DNA of 64,000 bases from Rhizophagus clarus. Taxonomy: Eukaryota; Glomeromycota; Glomeromycetes; Glomerales; Glomeraceae. Below the pieces are notes generated by a model. The model saw nothing but the letters and a program-made list of their open reading frames with translations, did not search any database and was not told the origin of the DNA. Below, piece after piece: positions 61,470 to 64,000 of this stretch. Within the stretch, counting starts at the first letter, position 1; each line of letters starts with the position of its first letter. The stretch spans positions 868,001-932,000 of the forward strand of contig BLAL01000034.1 in the NCBI GenBank assembly GCA_015698045.1. The letters are read 5' to 3'. The translations under genes and the position numbers were made by a program.

Positions 61470-62690
61470 AATAAAACTGCAGAACAGACAATACTTTATA
61501 TACAAAAATATTGTATTTATTTGTGACAGCCTATAAAAATGGCATATCTTTAGTAAAATCAGCAGTGGTTAGTATTGAAGAGTTTAGAAAGTTTGAAGAT
61601 TTATTAAAAGAAACACTTAAAAAAGAACTTTTTTTAGAAGATAAACTGGTAAAAGTTAATCTTCAATGTAATGATTCTTTAACTTGGCATCCTATATTAA
61701 ACGGCCTTAATGAAAATTTAGAAGCATGTTTTCAATTGAAGGTGTAACATGTTCGTTTTACAATATTTCATAATATAACAATTTCTGATGAGTTATCTAT
61801 AAATGAAAGATCATCAGCATTTAATCTCATAATAGTACAATAACGCCTAAAAAAAATTTCACCACCTTATAATACCCAATTTCTTAATAATTTGATCTAT
61901 AATGATTTTTTAAAAATATTGCAAGAAAGGAAACTGAGTTGGCTGAATAACAGTCATTTAACTATTGGACATTCTTTTATTCGCAGAATTACTAATTTAG
62001 TATGGTATTTATTGAAAAAACGTGGCTTGAAATTACCAAAAATTATAGCCAAACTTCTTGTATATGTTTCTAAAAGCCACTATAATCTTTATCATAATAC
62101 TATAAAGCATAAAAAAAATGAAATATCATGAGAAAAACTTGAATCATTTATAAAAGCTTTAATTTTATCTGTTTAACAATCTTGGATAAATCTATTACAT
62201 TGGAAAGAAGTAATTAAAGATATTCATGATCTGATAAAAATGGCTCAAGAGTATGCCAACTATCTTCAAGGGGTTAATAATAGAATGCATACTATACATA
62301 CTAGCCTAGTTCCTATATTACAGTTGAGGATATTAAAGCTGTTGTTATATATCCATCTCAATATGAGTTTTTAGTATAGCTTCTTTGTGAATCCAATGAT
62401 TATGACCTCTTAAATATAGATCATCTGCTTTCTTCCAAGTTGCAAAATATGTATCTCTTTTTTCAAAATATATGTGCTGATGTATCCTTCATGTTGTATC
62501 GTTATTACCATGGTAATTATCTTGGTACATTAAATTTTGTATGAAAAATTCCTTCTTTTGATAAACGTAATAAGACACAAAAAACAAAAGATATTTTTGC
62601 AGCATATGACCAAATCCCAATCTATTGTACAAGACAAATGCGAAAAAGTGTGATAAACACAGGTCGAATAAAAAAAATCACCAAAAATTG
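61470..62690 (+). pseudogene. Decayed protein-coding gene of unknown family
   Basis: Plus-strand fragments of normal protein character with several stops. They read VTAYKNGISLVKSAVVSIEE and FEDLLKETLKKELFLEDKLV, then LTIGHSFIRRITNLVWYLL and LLVYVSKSHYNLYHNTIKH. Further on come WKEVIKDIHDLIKMAQEYAN and a last part with YRYYHGNYLGTLNFV. No known domain recognised. It looks like a transposon- or multicopy-derived gene, cut off at the right by a small repeat cluster (62690 onwards). Confidence 0.5.
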
Positions 62691-62779
62691 GCAGTCTGAT
62701 ATATTTGTCTCATTTGTGATTTTTTGTTGCCAATTTTATAGCATGAATTATTCATGAATAGCATTGCCAATTTGTACTA

Positions 62780-62940
62780 AAAAATCGGCATTCCTATTTT
62801 TAAATAGTGCATGCAAATTGGCATTCCTATATATAAATCGGCACTCCAATTTTTAAATAATGCATGCAAATTGGCACTCTGATTTTTAAATAGTGCATGC
62901 AAATCAGCACTCCAATTTTTAAATAGTGCATACAAATTCA
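62780..62940. repeat. About 40-45-bp tandem repeat
   Basis: Four units of the form AAATCGGCACTCCAATTTTTAAATAGTGCATGC. They follow a related block TTGGCAGTCTGATATATTTG at 62690. Probably subterminal repeats of an element whose ends I could not fix. Confidence 0.65.
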
Positions 62941-63059
62941 ATCAAATTAGCTAAATTTATTTTATTTATATTTATGAAGTACGACACATGCAAAAATTTA
63001 TTTTTTCTCAAAAAATTTTATTCAAAGTAGTTTAATTTAAAAATTTACATGTTTTATTA

Positions 63060-63800
63060 GTAATTAAAAAATAAGAATTTATTTTAATAGAAAATTAATC
63101 TAAAAAAAAGAAATCTATAATGAAAGTAAAAAAATGAATCAAAGTAAAGAAATGTGTTAAAAAATAAGAATAACAATAAAGAAAAAAAATGAAATAAAAG
63201 AAATGAAGGGAAATGAAAAGAAGTAAGAAGAAACAAAAAAAAAACAAAAAGAATACAAAGGTAAAGAAAATGAAAGGAATAAAGAAGGAAATGTAAGAAA
63301 AAAGGATAGTGTAATATAAAAAAAAAACAAAAAGAATAGTAGGAAAACATAAAGAAATGAAAAGAGGTAAGGGAGATATAAAGGAGTAAAAAGAAAAAAG
63401 GGGAAATGTAAAGGAACAAAAAAAAAAGAAGAAAATGCAAAAGAACAAAACGAAAAGAAGGGGAAACATAAAGTGATGAAACAAAAAGGAGAGTGAAATG
63501 TAATAGAATGAAAAAAATGGAAGGCAAAATGTAAAAAAAGAAAAAATAGAGGAAACATGAAAAAATGAAAGAGAAATGTGAATATACAAAAGAATTGAAG
63601 GGGAGATGAAAAGAATAAAGAGAAGTGAAAAGAAACAAAAAGAAACAAAAGAGACAAAATAAACTGAAAGGTGGATGAAAAGAAAAGAATAAAAAGGGAA
63701 GTGAAAATAAACAAAATAAATAATAGGAAAACATAAAGAAATAAAAAGAAAAGAAAGGGAAATGTAAAGGAATGAAAAGAAAAAAGGGGGAAATGTAAAG
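63060..63800 (-). repeat. Purine-rich (reverse pyrimidine-rich) tract
   Basis: Almost pure A/G on the + strand, so the minus strand resembles the T/C tract at 1-1245. Minus-strand frames of 240-270 codons run through it in all three phases because the tract lacks stops; the products are Phe/Ser/Leu low-complexity. Not a gene. Confidence 0.8.
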
Positions 63801-63804
63801 CTCT

Positions 63805-64000
63805 GTATGAGCTGAGCCAATTTGCAAGCTGGCTCAAGCTTTTCAAGCTAAGCCAAGCCAAGCCATGATTAAATTGGCTTGATGGCTCACAAGCCAGCTT
63901 GAAAAAGCTTGAGTTAGGTATTAGGCTTGGCTTGATAAACTCAAGCTGGCAGTAGGCTTGGCTTGAAAAGCTCAAGCCGGCTCATGAGCCAGACTAAGCT
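63805..64000. mobile_element. Cluster of AGCTTGAGCC/AGCCAAGCC subterminal repeats, cut by window end
   Basis: Densely packed AAGCCAAGCC, GGCTTGGCTTG, AGCTTGAG and CAAGCTGGCTC in both orientations, much richer in G/C than anything around it. Such clusters are typical next to the ends of hAT-type elements. The terminus and target duplication lie outside the window or are not recognisable. Confidence 0.5.

Noticed and set aside
63084..63975. Three overlapping minus-strand frames of 240-270 codons
   Set aside because: They lie in all phases of a purine-rich tract and encode only Phe/Ser/Leu runs. The absence of stops is a composition effect.

Overview
The window looks like a chromosome segment of an arbuscular mycorrhizal fungus (Glomeromycotina, closest in style to Rhizophagus). 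The basis is very AT-rich DNA, genes with many short GT-AG introns, two intron-poor genes of the expanded F-box/LRR type with the LVNRLWC signature seen in that lineage, a fungal Ypd1, and a dense load of cut-and-paste DNA transposons. The species call is inference.

Layout. 1-18.4 kb is repeat territory: a pyrimidine-rich tandem tract (1-1245), small TIR elements (1786-1998, 2480-3057), a nested transposon complex (about 5.7-11.95 kb), another element with subterminal repeats (about 12.08-13.82 kb), a 30-bp tandem array, and a decayed multi-exon transposase-like gene (14.6-18.4 kb). After an AT-rich gap comes the first gene block (20.1-30.1 kb): a SCY1-like pseudokinase, divergent from the Ypd1 phosphotransfer protein, then a SPRY protein and an F-box protein. 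30.1-41.7 kb is mostly empty or mobile, with a pogo/Tigger-like element at 33726-35928 and a less AT-rich island at 36-38.2 kb. The second gene block (41.7-58.2 kb) is compact: a three-repeat Myb factor, a small conserved-looking protein, Hikeshi/Opi10, Trm9, a PQ-loop membrane protein, a second F-box protein, signal peptidase subunit Spc3, Mdm35, a coiled-coil protein and an orphan 298-residue protein. 58.2-64 kb is again repeats, a decayed gene and a transposon-like end.

The genes are ordinary eukaryotic housekeeping and regulatory functions with no operon-like logic. Several neighbours are divergent with short shared promoters (278, 311 and 153 bp) or convergent with stop codons only 8 or 68 bp apart. 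Seven exon-intron models (Ypd1, SPRY, Myb, the 117-aa protein, Hikeshi, Trm9, PQ-loop) plus Spc3, Mdm35 and the 260-aa protein were joined by hand, and in every one the spliced length is a multiple of three. A CACGTG box, usually as TCACGTGA, recurs about 70-210 bp upstream of several start codons.

The most notable structure is the nested complex at 5.7-11.95 kb. A transition-decayed satellite copy holds a pogo-like element. That element holds a hAT-like element with a perfect 8-bp target duplication. The hAT-like element holds a TIR element that carries about 20 units of the same satellite, organised as a four-unit higher-order repeat.
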